Assembly (NCBI RefSeq): GCF_022682495.2
Contig: NC_071389.1
Location: 188,589,556-188,653,555, forward strand
Origin: Desmodus rotundus
Taxonomy: Eukaryota > Chordata > Mammalia > Chiroptera > Phyllostomidae
Reading direction: 5' to 3'
Length of the DNA: 64,000 nt
This document shows, piece by piece, positions 44,421 to 53,565 of the stretch (position 1 is the first letter of the stretch; every line of letters starts with the position of its first letter). Below the pieces are notes generated by a model. It had not been told where the DNA came from. It made no database searches and saw only the letters and a list, made by a program, of their open reading frames with translations. Both the position numbers and the translations under genes were made by a program.

Positions 44421-44935
44421 CTTCCGAAGAACAGCACTGTATAATTCTCATGATGCATTTTTTCACTACATTTTGTTTGCTCGTCTAAATCTAGGTGAGA
44501 TATCTCTAGGATAACACATGTATTTAGTGGAGAACATGCTAATAGTGAAATATCCTGGCCAAATGCAAATTTTATCAAGAAATACTTTTCAAGTTGAACC
44601 AGAGTGGATGAGGCTGAGCATCATTATTTATGAAACAGAATAAATTACCATGGAAATGGATCTAATTAAGAAACTATAATAGGCATCAATTACTTCAGCT
44701 TCTCTTGTGCTCACTTCTGGGTGGGAGACGTGAACATTCATGAGCCCCCTCTGCAACAATGAAGAATACTCTAGAATCGCCTCATGCGGAGCCTCACCCT
44801 TTTCCACCTGGATGATAAGGAGTCCTAGCCTTTCTATCTTTGTTTTTCTTCTCTGTTTTTCTCTCAGCTGCATAATATCAGTAGGATGTATCACTGTCTT
44901 CAATATCCAAGATGTTAACTGGAACCAAGAATAAT
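44421..44935. other. A/T-rich conserved-looking unique stretch
   Basis: No repeat signature. Intact A/T-rich words such as 'ctggccaaatgcaaatttta' (octamer-like ATGCAAAT) and 'ggatctaattaagaaacta' suggest a conserved noncoding element. This is judged by eye. Confidence 0.35.
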
Positions 44936-44939
44936 AGGA

Positions 44940-45385
44940 GTAGTAATAATAACAAATACTAATACCGACACTAACAATAGCAACCGCTGTTCTGGGCTGA
45001 GTGCTTACTCAGTGCCAGATGCCGTTTTAGCACTTTGTCACCGTGGTGGCTGAAGAGCCACCAGCTCTGAAGCTAAACTCCTGGTCTTGTACTTGAGCAA
45101 GTCGCTTCTCTGGCCCTGGGTTCCCCTCCTGAAGAATGGGGTTAACGACATTCCTCTCCTCTTATCGTAGGCTTGCTTTGAGGTTTAAATGAATGGTATG
45201 TGTTACCTACACAGCAGCTATCTAATTACTGTTGATTCTTTTAAGAACTTTCTGGTTGGAGGTGCACCCAGTTTTGTGGATAAGGAACTCGGGCCCAGAG
45301 AGGCTTGTGGGCTTGCCCAAGGTCGCATATGCATTGGCTGGGAGGCATGGGCTCAAGCCCAGCTCTAACTCCAGAGGTGCTGCTC
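44940..45385 (-). repeat. MIR SINE interrupted by another MIR
   Basis: The reverse MIR begins 'aataacaaatactaatacc' with 'gcttactcagtgccagatgc' to about 45042. It resumes at about 45262 with 'tggataaggaactcgggccc', 'agagaggcttgtgggcttgc' and 'catgggctcaagcccagctc'. The gap holds a forward MIR. Confidence 0.72.
45043..45240 (+). repeat. MIR SINE nested in a reverse MIR
   Basis: 'cttgtacttgagcaagtcgc', 'ttctctggccctgggttccc', 'gaagaatggggttaacgaca', 'ttgaggtttaaatgaatgg'. Confidence 0.72.
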
Positions 45386-45527
45386 ACACCCCACACCCTC
45401 GACCAGCCACCCTAGGTAACACTGTCTGCACAGCAGGGAACCTGCTGAATGATTACCTTTTCATATCAGTTTGATTGTTGAGCTCTTAACTCATTTGGAC
45501 AAGATGCCAGCTTCAGTGTATGCATGG

Positions 45528-46058
45528 TGTATTAGTTTGCTGTTGCTGCTGTCACAAATTACCACAAACTAGGGGATTACAAGTACACCAGTGTATTATT
45601 TTACACTCTGGAGGCCAGAAGTGTGAAATGGGTCTTACGGGGCTAAAATCGTGGAGTAGAGCTCGTTTTGGAGGCTCTAGGGGAGAATCCACTTTTTTAA
45701 CTGTTTCAGCTTCCAAAGGCCACTGGCCTTCCAAGGCTCATGGGTGCATTACTTTAACCTCTTCCTCAGTGGTCACATCTCCTCTGACTCTGACCCTCTT
45801 GCCTTTCTCTCATAAGAACCCCAGTGTCTACGGCCATACCACCCTGAACGCGCCCGATCCCGGAAGCTAAGCAGGGTCCAGCGCTAGTACTTGGATGGGA
45901 GACCCCTTGTGATTATCACCTGAATGATCCAGGATAATCGCCCTATCTCAAGATTCATAATCTCATCTGCGAAGTCCCCCTTTGCTATGTAAATTCACAT
46001 ATTCCCAGGTTCCAGGGATTAGGACTGGCCTTTGGGGGCCATCATTCCGCCCCCTGTG
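45528..46058 (-). mobile_element. MLT1-class LTR carrying a 5S rRNA insertion
   Basis: Starts 'tgtattagtttgctgttgct' and has 'cacaaattaccacaaactag', 'ctctggaggccagaagtgtg' and 'tgcctttctctcataagaac'. After the insertion it resumes 'ttgtgattatcacctgaatg', with 'ccaggataatcgccctatct', and ends 'ggccatcattccgccccc'. Removing 45826-45904 leaves a continuous LTR. Confidence 0.9.
45826..45904 (+). pseudogene. 5S rRNA pseudogene, truncated and internally deleted
   Basis: 'gtctacggccataccaccct', 'gaacgcgcccgat', 'cccggaagctaagcagggtc' and 'agtacttggatgggagacc' match mammalian 5S rRNA from its first base to about base 92. Ten bases are lost between the two GATCTCG repeats of the parent, and there are a few changes before 'agtactt'. 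The 3' quarter, including the terminal stem partner, is missing. The internal promoter A-box and C-box region is partly present (gctaagcagggtc), but transcription is doubtful. It sits inside an MLT1 LTR, with acccc at both edges as a possible short TSD. Confidence 0.9.
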
Positions 46059-46169
46059 AATAGACATTCTCCTTGTGACCCTGACCATGGCACGCTCATT
46101 TCTCGAGGTGCTGCCTGGCGTTGGCTTTGGGGCTGGGCAGGTCTAGTCGCAGCCTCAGCCCCTCCCCCA

Positions 46170-46340
46170 ACCCCGGGCATTTCACTTCTTAGCGCCATTT
46201 TCTCCTTTCCTCATCCAGAAAATAGACTTCAATCCCAGTTGTGCCGGGCTGTTGAGAGCACAAAATGAAGTAATGTGTGCAGAGCGCCTGGTCCTAATTG
46301 GCTCTCAAAAATGGGAACCATTATTCTCAACGATGATTAC
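46170..46340 (+). repeat. MIR fragment
   Basis: 'cttcaatcccagttgtgccg', 'ggctgttgagagcacaaaat' and 'agcgcctggtcctaattggc' fit the MIR distal half. Confidence 0.6.
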
Positions 46341-46955
46341 TTTTAAATTATTTTTAATGCTGCTGTAACAACAAACAGAGCCCAGTGTCTTGGTGAAAAT
46401 GAACAAGGGTCTTAGCGTGAAGGTCGCGGGGCTTCTAATAATGGCCTCCAAAAAGGAAAGGAAACCAAGCCTGGTTCCAGCGCCCCAGAACTGGACGCGG
46501 TTGGAAACAAAAGCACTATTCAGCTGACCCAGATGATAGGTGTGGACTAGGAGGGAAGGGGAGCACCGATTAGCTTGTCAAACAGTATTTTATTGTGAAC
46601 GCTGCGGATCAAGGCGGCCTTTTGTAACAGCGTTTATATTAAAGAGGCATAAGATATTTTATGGACCCTGCTGAGACGCAGAGCCTAAATAGCAACCCTG
46701 TTTGATCAGCCTTCCACAGGTTATATGATGTTTCCAGGAGGAATTGGGTATAAATCTTTCAAGCTGCCCATTTGAAAGTGGGAGAAACCTGTGGAGATCG
46801 AGGGCGGTGGAGCAGAGAAAGAGAGACAGGAAGGGAAGTCCGGTCCCCTGGAGCGGTCACAGCATTTCAGATGTGGTGCGGGGCCTCCTCAGGTGCCACG
46901 CCGCCAGGATGGGTGGTTGGAGATTGGGTGGCAAGGGAAAGGTGTGATTGCTGTT
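46341..46955. other. Unique stretch with conserved-looking core
   Basis: About 46555-46740 is free of repeats, A/T-balanced, with words such as 'aacagtattttattgtgaac', 'ggcggccttttgtaacagcg' and 'gcctaaatagcaaccctgtt'. It is a candidate conserved noncoding element. Confidence 0.38.
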
Positions 46956-46959
46956 TTCT

Positions 46960-47240
46960 AAGGGGGGCCCCTTTCCCCTCCAACCCCTTCTCGTACCACC
47001 CTGCCCACCGGCCTGCGTTTGTCAAACCTGCCAAACTAGTTCCCACCGTAGGACTTGGGTGTTTGCTCCTCTTGCTCCTGGAACATGCTTCTCCGTAGAT
47101 CTTTCTGCGGCTGGCTCCTTCTTGTCCGGTCTCAGATGAAATCACCTCCCCCGAGAAGTCTCCCCACCCTCCCAATCACTGCGTGTAGCATCGCTTTGGC
47201 TTTACTGTCCTCACGGCAGATGCCGCCGTGAGAGGTGATC
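46960..47240 (+). repeat. L2 LINE 3' region
   Basis: 'ttgctcctcttgctcctgga', 'acatgcttctccgtagatct', 'ctcagatgaaatcacctccc' and 'ccgagaagtctccccaccct' match the forward L2 3' end. Confidence 0.75.
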
Positions 47241-47359
47241 TCGCTCACTTGTTTGTTTGGCTGGGATCTCTCACTGCTTCTGGGCGGTGATCTGTAAGGG
47301 AACAGGGATCTGACTCCTGTTTACTGCCCTCGCCCCCCGCGAGGACTTCGCCTGCCTGG

Positions 47360-47495
47360 CACGCAATGATCACTAACACGGAGCATTTACTCTGCGCAGC
47401 ACCCGTTCTGAGTGCCTTGCACCCTTTCACTCAGTCCCTCTCCACGAATCCATTTTACAGATGAGGAAACCGAGGCATAGTTCAGTACATGAAAA
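47360..47495 (-). repeat. MIR SINE
   Basis: 'acggagcatttactctgcgc', 'tgagtgccttgcaccctttc', 'atccattttacagatgagga' and 'aaccgaggcatag'. Confidence 0.85.
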
Positions 47496-47542
47496 AAATC
47501 AAGTTAACAGATATATTCAAGGTATTACTGACTTAATTTAGC

Positions 47543-47622
47543 TACTGTATCAGTTATCTACTGCTGTCTATCATTCCATGTAACAAAACACCCATTGCTT
47601 CATGCAGGTTGTCAAGGGTGCT
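47543..47622 (-). mobile_element. MLT1-class LTR end fragment
   Basis: 'ctgtatcagttatctactgc' and 'catgtaacaaaacacccatt' resemble the end of a reverse-oriented MLT1. Confidence 0.6.
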
Positions 47623-47709
47623 AAGGAACAGAAAGATCAAGTTGGGGTTTTTATTGTTTTTTTGGTTTTGTTTTTTTATTTTTCTACTGGGTAGGAGATA
47701 GAGACTGCA

Positions 47710-47970
47710 TTATATAGTCAGAACTGCAACGAAGATTCATGGAGCACCTACCCTGTGCCAGCCACTCTGCCACATTTTATTTTTATTTATTAGTTTGGGG
47801 GTTTGTTTGTTTTTGCTGGGATTTGGTCTCCAGAGTTGGATACATTTTATTTTTAAATACTCAAAGCAGTCCTGAGAAGTGCAACATTGGCCCCATTTCA
47901 TTCAGTGTGGGAAGCAGAGACAGAGGGAGGTGAAGGTACTTACTTGGGCTCACACAGTCTCAGTTCTATT
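47710..47970 (-). repeat. MIR SINE with a small insertion
   Basis: 'gagcacctaccctgtgccag' and 'ccactctgccacattttatt', then an extra segment (47786-47841), then 'aaatactcaaagcagtcctg', 'agaagtgcaacattggcccc' and 'cttgggctcacacagtc'. Confidence 0.82.
47786..47841 (-). mobile_element. Tiny retro-insertion-like segment flanked by a 14-bp duplication
   Basis: The 56-bp segment interrupts a MIR and is flanked by identical acattttattttta copies (47772-47785 and 47842-47855). On the minus strand it reads as a short body followed by an A-rich tail (cagcaaaaacaaacaaac), as a severely 5'-truncated LINE-mediated insertion would. Confidence 0.5.
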
Positions 47971-48099
47971 TTTATTTCTCCTGCCATTCTCCTGATAAAA
48001 GGCTTTGTCCCCCCAGGAGAGTGCCTGGGACCTAGGAGGTTCTCCCCAAACACTGGCTGAATGACTGAAGGAGGAAGGACACTCACTGAGCTGTGAAGA

Positions 48100-48230
48100 T
48101 GGACGTTGCTCTCTTTAGCTTACAGATGAGGAAACTGAAATTTAGAGAGGTTAAGTTCAAGGTTGCTTGGCTAGTAAATGAGTCAAGATTCCAACCCAGA
48201 CAATTCTAGCTCCTCAAGCCCCTGCTATCT
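48100..48230 (-). repeat. MIR SINE
   Basis: 'ttacagatgaggaaactgaa', 'atttagagaggttaagttca', 'aggttgcttggctagtaaat' and 'agattccaacccagac'. Confidence 0.85.
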
Positions 48231-48425
48231 ACAGGAGGTGGAATTCAGGACCCAAACGTCTACCCCACAGTTCGGACGGACCCCACTAGGAGAGAGGCCA
48301 GGGGAGAACAGGACAGACGTGTCTGTTTGTAAGCCCCTCGAGGATGAGGATCCCTACCCACTCTAGACCAGAACTGACACAGGCCCTGGATGTCCCTCAC
48401 CGGCCCCAGTATCCTCTGACTAAGG

Positions 48426-48440
48426 CTCCAGAGGGCGCTC
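48426..48440 (+). promoter_or_regulatory. CTCF-like motif
   Basis: CTCCAGAGGGCGCTC contains AGAGGGCGCT, a good match to the CTCF core. Not repeat-derived as far as I can see. Confidence 0.42.
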
Positions 48441-48847
48441 TGCTCCAGCCTCTGCCCTGGGTGTGACCTGGGGAAGAGGATGGGGATGGCACTGGAGAGA
48501 GTCCTCCAAACAAAGCCATGTGCCCGTGGGCCCTCCCAGGACAGCGAGGCCAGGCCTGTGTGGCACTCAGGGCTGGACCAGAGTGTGGCAGCCGAGCCCA
48601 AGCCGCCGGGACACCTGCCCTGGGAGAGAGACAGTGGCACCTTTCTTTCTCATCTGGAAACTACGTATGTGTCACTCACAGCCTAGCACGGAAAAAGGTG
48701 AAACGGAGCCCCGCCCTGCGGAAAATCTTAGAAAATCTCCATTAGTTTCCAGAAGTGCTGCCAGAGTCATTGTTGGCTCATCGCACCCATGACCAGCTCC
48801 TTCCACAAGGCAGCTCTGTCTGCAGGACACAGGCTTGCCCACGATCC

Positions 48848-48900
48848 CTCTGTTGTGATGTTGTTGCTGCTGCTGCTGCTACAGTGTGTGTGTGTGTGTG
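48848..48900 (+). repeat. Compound (TGC)n-(TG)n microsatellite
   Basis: Five to six TGC/CTG units then about eight TG units. Confidence 0.9.
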
Positions 48901-48999
48901 CACCCCCACCCCAATCAGAGTCAGCTCAGGCCCGCCCTTCAGTTGGGAAGGCCCCCACCGACCCACCTGCTTTTGTCTGAATGACTTGAGTCTCGGTCA

Positions 49000-49380
49000 G
49001 CATCCATTCACCCACCAACCACACTGGGCTCCTCCTCTGAGCCAGGTCCGTGCCAGGCCCCAGGGTACTGCAGAACACAGTGTCACCGTGGTCCTTGTTC
49101 TCAAGTGGAATGCATTCCCGTTGGGGGAGACAGGCAATACCAAACAGAGGAATAGGAAACTAGCAGGTAGTGATAGAATGCAATAGAGAAAGCAAAGCAA
49201 GGTGCCGGACAGTGGGGCGGGCGGTCAGGGAAGGCTTCACTGAGGCAGGGACATTGAGGTTGTGAGATGTGAACGAGAGGAAGGAACCAGCTAGAGGGGA
49301 CATGCGGGGAAAACGTTCCGGCAGACGTTGGAACAAATACGAAGGCCCCACAGTGGAAGCAAGCTTGGAGGTTGGAAAAA
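49000..49380 (-). repeat. L2 LINE 3' region, long copy
   Basis: 'ctctgagccaggtccgtgcc', 'actgcagaacacagtgtcac', 'tcagggaaggcttcactgag', 'gcagggacattgaggttg' and 'aaatacgaaggccccacagt' follow the reverse L2 3' UTR in order. Confidence 0.85.
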
Positions 49381-49835
49381 CCTAAAACAAACAGTGTGGT
49401 TCAGCCTTAGTGAGAAAGGCTGGGAAATGGGGTCCGGCAGGCAGGCAGGCAGGGGCCGATCTGTGAGCCTGGTTAGGCCACGGGAATAGGATCTTTTACC
49501 AGGAGACGCCGTCGCTGTTGGTCACCGGGCAGAAGTGCGGAGCCTCCCCCTGGGGTCCTCTCCTCAGGGGGTTTATTTCTGCTTGCCGAGGCAGTGATCA
49601 GCTCCTGTGCCCGGCAGGGTGGAAATGGGGACCCTCCCTGGGTTCCCGTGGGTGTAGTCAAGTCCCTCACATTCCCTTCTCCTCTGGTTCATGCTCACCC
49701 AAACTAATTTTTAAGCCTTTAAGACCCTCGGACCTTGGATGTGCACTGCACTGCCTGTGTTCTCTGCGTGGAGGAAGCTGGACCTGCTGGGCTCGCAGTT
49801 CTAAGAGCTGCAGGCCCGGGTTTGGGTGGAGGGTG
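49381..49835. other. Non-repetitive stretch
   Basis: A short GCAG repeat lies at 49436-49453. Otherwise nothing was recognised. Confidence 0.4.
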
Positions 49836-49844
49836 TGTAGAGCT

Positions 49845-50065
49845 TGGATGTTAGGGTTGGACAGGTCCGGTTTTCAAATCTCTGTCCTGCTCCTTAATGG
49901 CTGTGTGATCTCGGACAAGACCCCTAGAGTCTCTGAATGACCATAACAATGGGGATAGGGAATAATATCTACCTTGAAAGGTTGCTGTGAGGATTGATGG
50001 AGACAAATGAAAACATGTAGCATGAAGCTAAGTGCTCAATCACGCTCCAGGTTTCCTCCTCTCCA
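49845..50065 (+). repeat. MIR SINE
   Basis: 'ttaatggctgtgtgatctcg', 'gacaagacccctagagtctc', 'ataacaatggggatagggaa' and 'aggttgctgtgaggattgat' with 'gctaagtgctcaatc'. Confidence 0.85.
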
Positions 50066-50184
50066 GTGGCTTGCCAGCCTGTTGTGTAGTCCTCAGCAGC
50101 AAAGGCACAGAACTCTGCTAACGCATCCCTGAGCCAGAGCGCGTAGGCCTGGGCCGTGTGCCTGTGCACGCCACCCTGTAAACG

Positions 50185-50792
50185 ATGTTACACAGAAAAG
50201 GACATTGTCAACAAAAAGGACTAAGGTACCGATTCGTGTCATAGTATACAGGTGACCCTCAAAACCATTGTGCTCAGCGTCGTCCCATACACCAAAAGAT
50301 TGAGGGCTCAATTCGGGGTCGGGGCACAGGCCTGGGTCGCGGGCTCGGTCCCCACTGGGGGGGGGGGGTGGGAGGCAGCTGATCGGTGTCTCTCACATCG
50401 ATGTCTCTCTCCCTCTCCTTCTCCCTCCCTTCCCCTCTCTCTATGATCAGTAAACCTATTTAAAAACCCCACACGGTACTCAGTGAAAGAAGCCAGTCAC
50501 AAAAGACCATGTAGTGTATGCTTTCATTTCATGTATGGAATCTGCAGAATAGGTAAAGTCATAAACACAGTAGCAAGTGGATTAGTGGTTGTACGGGGTT
50601 CGGGGGTGAGGGTGGAGGATAGGGTAACTGCTAATGGGTACAGGGTCTCTTTTTGGAGCAACAAATATATTCTTGAATTAGATTATGGTGATGGTGGCGA
50701 AACTCTACAGACTGAAAATCACTGAATTATTTACTTTAAATGGATGAATTCTATGCAATAAAACTTACGTCTCAATAAAGCTGCAAAAACAG
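50185..50792 (+). mobile_element. Old L1M ORF2/3' UTR copy split by a VES SINE
   Basis: The left part ends 'accctcaaaaccattgtgct'. The right part resumes 'ctcagtgaaagaagccagtc', then 'catgtatggaatctgcagaa', 'ggattagtggttgtacgggg', 'tagattatggtgatggtggc' and 'acgtctcaataaagctgc'. All frames are broken. Confidence 0.8.
50278..50476 (+). mobile_element. 5'-truncated VES SINE nested in L1
   Basis: 'cgtcgtcccatacaccaaaa', 'gagggctcaattcggggtcg', 'gggcacaggcctgggtcgcg', 'tctcacatcgatgtctctct' and the pyrimidine-rich 'ccctcccttcccctctctct' end. It includes a 12-G run at 50357-50368. The flanks tgctcag and tactcag are a short TSD candidate. Confidence 0.85.
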
Positions 50793-50929
50793 ATGTAGTT
50801 TTCATTACTTTCAGGAATAATGCACGGTCTAAAAATAAGACATACTAGGTGGTAATACAAGAATTCATCACTTACCTGAGAAGATTGCCATTTACCGTTT
50901 GCCTCTATTCTCTCCTCAAGGGCATTAAA

Positions 50930-51068
50930 ATAAAAGATCAAAAATGGAAGTCAGTAGGGGAGAGCAACGGGGGGGAAATTGGAGAAACTGTAATAGAACA
51001 ACAATAAACAAAAAAGAGAGAGAGGAGAAGCTCACAGTAAGACTCATCAAAAAAAAAAAAAAAAAAAA
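50930..51068 (+). mobile_element. Bat L1 3' end with poly(A), possible 3' transduction
   Basis: 'agtcagtaggggagagcaac', 'gaaattggagaaactgtaat' and 'agaacaacaataaacaaaaa' match a bat L1 3' terminus including its polyadenylation signal. A 35-base non-L1 segment follows (gagagagaggagaagctcac and on), then an A run of about 20 (51048-51068). This order suggests read-through transcription and a 3' transduction, or an A-tail expansion. Confidence 0.6.
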
Positions 51069-51345
51069 CGGGAGTCGGGGAAGGAATCCTTGATTTTGTG
51101 TGGGTTGGATTTGCGGTCTTTTTCAGAACGAGGCCCTGAACGGTCACAGAGAGAAACGATCGCTACCTCCACATGCAGTGTCATTAGTGTCGGCTGGGAC
51201 ACACACGTTGGGCAACCATTGTGTGTCTGCCTCTGTCCTAAATGCGGAGCCAGATTTGGGCGCGGTGGTGGCTGTCTCCCGTGACTTCTGGCGTGGCCCC
51301 GTGAAGGCCGGCGCGCTGCCCAGAGGGGGCTGCTCAGGGTACTGC
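51069..51345. other. Non-repetitive stretch
   Basis: Several CpGs at 51250-51320; nothing else was recognised. Confidence 0.4.
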
Positions 51346-51382
51346 TGTGGTGGTCAGTGTTCTCCAGAGAGACAGAACCACT

Positions 51383-51419
<37 letters not shown>

Positions 51420-51740
51420 GAAAGGGATCTGTTACAAGGAAGGTCCTGTATGATTACGGAGGCTGACAAGTCCCATATGAGCCTGAAGGCAGGAAAACCT
51501 GATGGCCCAGCTCAAACGCAGCCAGCCAGATTTCCCTTACTCATGGGGGGCTCAGCCTTTTTGTTCTCTGAGGGGCTTCCACTGATTGGGTGAGGCCCAT
51601 CCACATTGGGGAGGGCAATCTGCTTTACTCTGTTGATCTCATCCAGAAACACCCCCGTAGACACACCCAGAATCACATTTAACTGAACAGCTGGGCACCC
51701 CGTGGCTCAGTCAAGGTGACACATACAGTTAATTGTCACA
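51346..51740 (-). mobile_element. ERVL LTR (MLT2-type)
   Basis: Starts 'tgtggtggtcagtgttctcc' with 'agagagacagaaccactagg'. It contains 'cttccactgattgggtgagg', 'cccatccacattggggaggg' and 'caatctgctttactctgttg', and ends 'acagttaattgtcaca'. This is the reverse complement of an MLT2/ERVL solo LTR. A (GT)15 tract at 51386-51415 has expanded inside it. Confidence 0.88.
51386..51415 (+). repeat. (GT)n microsatellite
   Basis: About fifteen uninterrupted GT units, within the MLT2-type LTR. Confidence 0.95.
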
Positions 51741-52405
51741 CCAGCCCAACAAGGTGCTCCGCCACCCTCCCAGCAGAGCTCTAGACAAGCTGGAAAGTGC
51801 TGCCTCCTACAGCCCTTGCGAGTTGGCAGAGCGCACCTGCAGAAAAGGGCCTGGTAAGCCCTGCAGTGGAAGGGAACTGGTTTAGCCCACTGTTGCTCAA
51901 TATGAGCGTTCTGGAACACCTTTTCTTCTTTTTAAACATCACTTTGTTTTGACTTTTGTAAAAGAAACTGGTAAATCAGAGATTATTTTGATATATGCTG
52001 AAATAATACAGGGCGGGGTTAGACCACGGCAGGATCTATATTGTACGGCCAGTTCGGTCTGGTGGGACCAGGTCAGGGAGCGAGTGTTGGGCCGGCTTCC
52101 TGCAGGGGGTTTGAGGAATGAATGAAACAGGCGCTCTCTGCCTGTGATGGTCTAAGTAGAACCAGCGTGTGAAAAGGTCTGTAAGATTCTGTTGGCCTTT
52201 CCCTGCCTACAGGAGCAGCAGCAGCGCTTGCTATGGTTGCACGTTAGCTCTGTCCTTAGTGACCAGAAACCCCTGCTGACCAACCACCCACCGCAGTGGG
52301 CATGGATTTCAGTTCATTCCTGCTCCACCTGAGTTTTGGTAACACGTGTCATGTCTTAGCCTGATTCTTGGTACTGAAGGTTTCCATCTCTCTGGAGTTT
52401 ATAGT
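51741..52405. other. Non-repetitive stretch
   Basis: No repeat or exon was recognised. Confidence 0.4.
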
Positions 52406-52409
52406 CTTG

Positions 52410-52447
52410 AGGGAGGGAGAGGGAGGGGAGGGAGAGAGAGGGAGAGG

Positions 52448-52483
<36 letters not shown>

Positions 52484-52490
52484 ACACACC
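52410..52490 (+). repeat. (GA)n microsatellite with G-rich lead
   Basis: Purine-only tract ending in about 18 uninterrupted AG units (to about 52488). Confidence 0.95.
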
Positions 52491-52500
52491 TAGAGTTAGC

Positions 52501-52516
52501 AATGGCGCCCCCTGTA
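52501..52516 (-). promoter_or_regulatory. CTCF-like motif
   Basis: The minus strand contains ACAGGGGGCGCCATT, with an AGGGGGCGC core. Confidence 0.4.
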
Positions 52517-52575
52517 AAGATTTAACTGTACTGCTCTCGGCCTCCTCACACGTGGCCACCTCCTTAGGGGGTGAA

Positions 52576-52591
52576 CGCTGCCCCCTGGCAA
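52576..52591 (-). promoter_or_regulatory. CTCF-like motif
   Basis: The minus strand contains TTGCCAGGGGGCAGCG, in the same orientation as the motif 75 bases upstream. Confidence 0.42.
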
Positions 52592-53440
52592 CAGAGACTT
52601 CATCCCAGAGCAGCAGCACAGTGTGGCCCAAGGCTGCTGCTGGCCCTAACTAGCCAGCTGCTGTAGCCGCAGCACCCACTCACGGAGCACCAACCCTGCG
52701 CCTGCACCACCAGGCAGAAGTCTGCCCCGCACTGTGCCTCCACCTCCAGCTTTGTCTAATGGGGATCAGGTGTGCCTGCCTTGGACAGGTGTGCATCCAC
52801 TTTAAAAGATATGCTGTGCATTTCAAAAGGGCAACTGACCTTTGGCAGGAAAGGAGAGAGTAGGAGAGGGGAGAGGAGGGTCAGGAGCAGAAGCGGGAGT
52901 GGATGTTGATGAGGGGGTCAGGGAAGGTCGCCAAGAGCAGAGGTTGAAGGTTGGTGTCTTCCGGCTCAAAGCCCGGAGCCCTGCCCAGTGAGGGATGACT
53001 CAGTGGAACCGATACTGTGGTTTCAGCAAAGCTGAGGCCTTGCCCCCCTCCTGCCCCCACAACAAGAAATGAGAAATTTTTGATATTTATAAAAATCACC
53101 AATGCAGTCATCATGGGGGGAATCTGAAATGGGGTAGACATATACTTTTTTTTTACAGTTCAGCCTCATTTTTATTTCGCATCCCGTTTTGGAGGGGTGC
53201 TATGGCTTTGTCAGAGTCAGGGCCTCTAAAGTTCCAAGTCCACCTGTGGCAACTCGGGCAGTTTGCATGTAACTGCTGGGACCAACTCAGTAGAGTGGAA
53301 ATAAGGCATTTGGAACACGTGGCATGGACAGAGATTCCTCAGGAAGTGCTAAGCTATTGTGAGGTTCCCGTACCACTCACCCCAGGCTTCAGTGGGGTCC
53401 ACCTTTGATCTACCAGCACCAGACTATCAAATTTTAAAAA
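52592..53440. other. Non-repetitive stretch
   Basis: Includes an A/G-rich patch at 52850-52880 and a T run at about 53147-53155. No gene was recognised. Confidence 0.4.
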
Positions 53441-53444
53441 CTGT

Positions 53445-53565
53445 TCGAACGTTTTTATTTGGTATTTCAATCTTGTTCATCGCTATATCCCTTCGGCACA
53501 TTGCTGGGCAGTTAGCAGATGCTTAATAGCTATTCGTTGAACGAATGAAGAGTAAGGGTGTGCAT
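53445..53565 (+). repeat. L2 LINE 3' terminus
   Basis: 'ttcatcgctatatcccttcg', 'cattgctgggcagttagcag', 'atgcttaatagctattcgtt' and 'gaacgaatgaag' are the forward L2 end. Confidence 0.7.

Larger units (their letters stand above)
48231..48995. other. Non-repetitive stretch
   Basis: Holds a CTCF-like motif (48426-48440) and a compound microsatellite (48848-48900). No exon was recognised. Confidence 0.4.
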
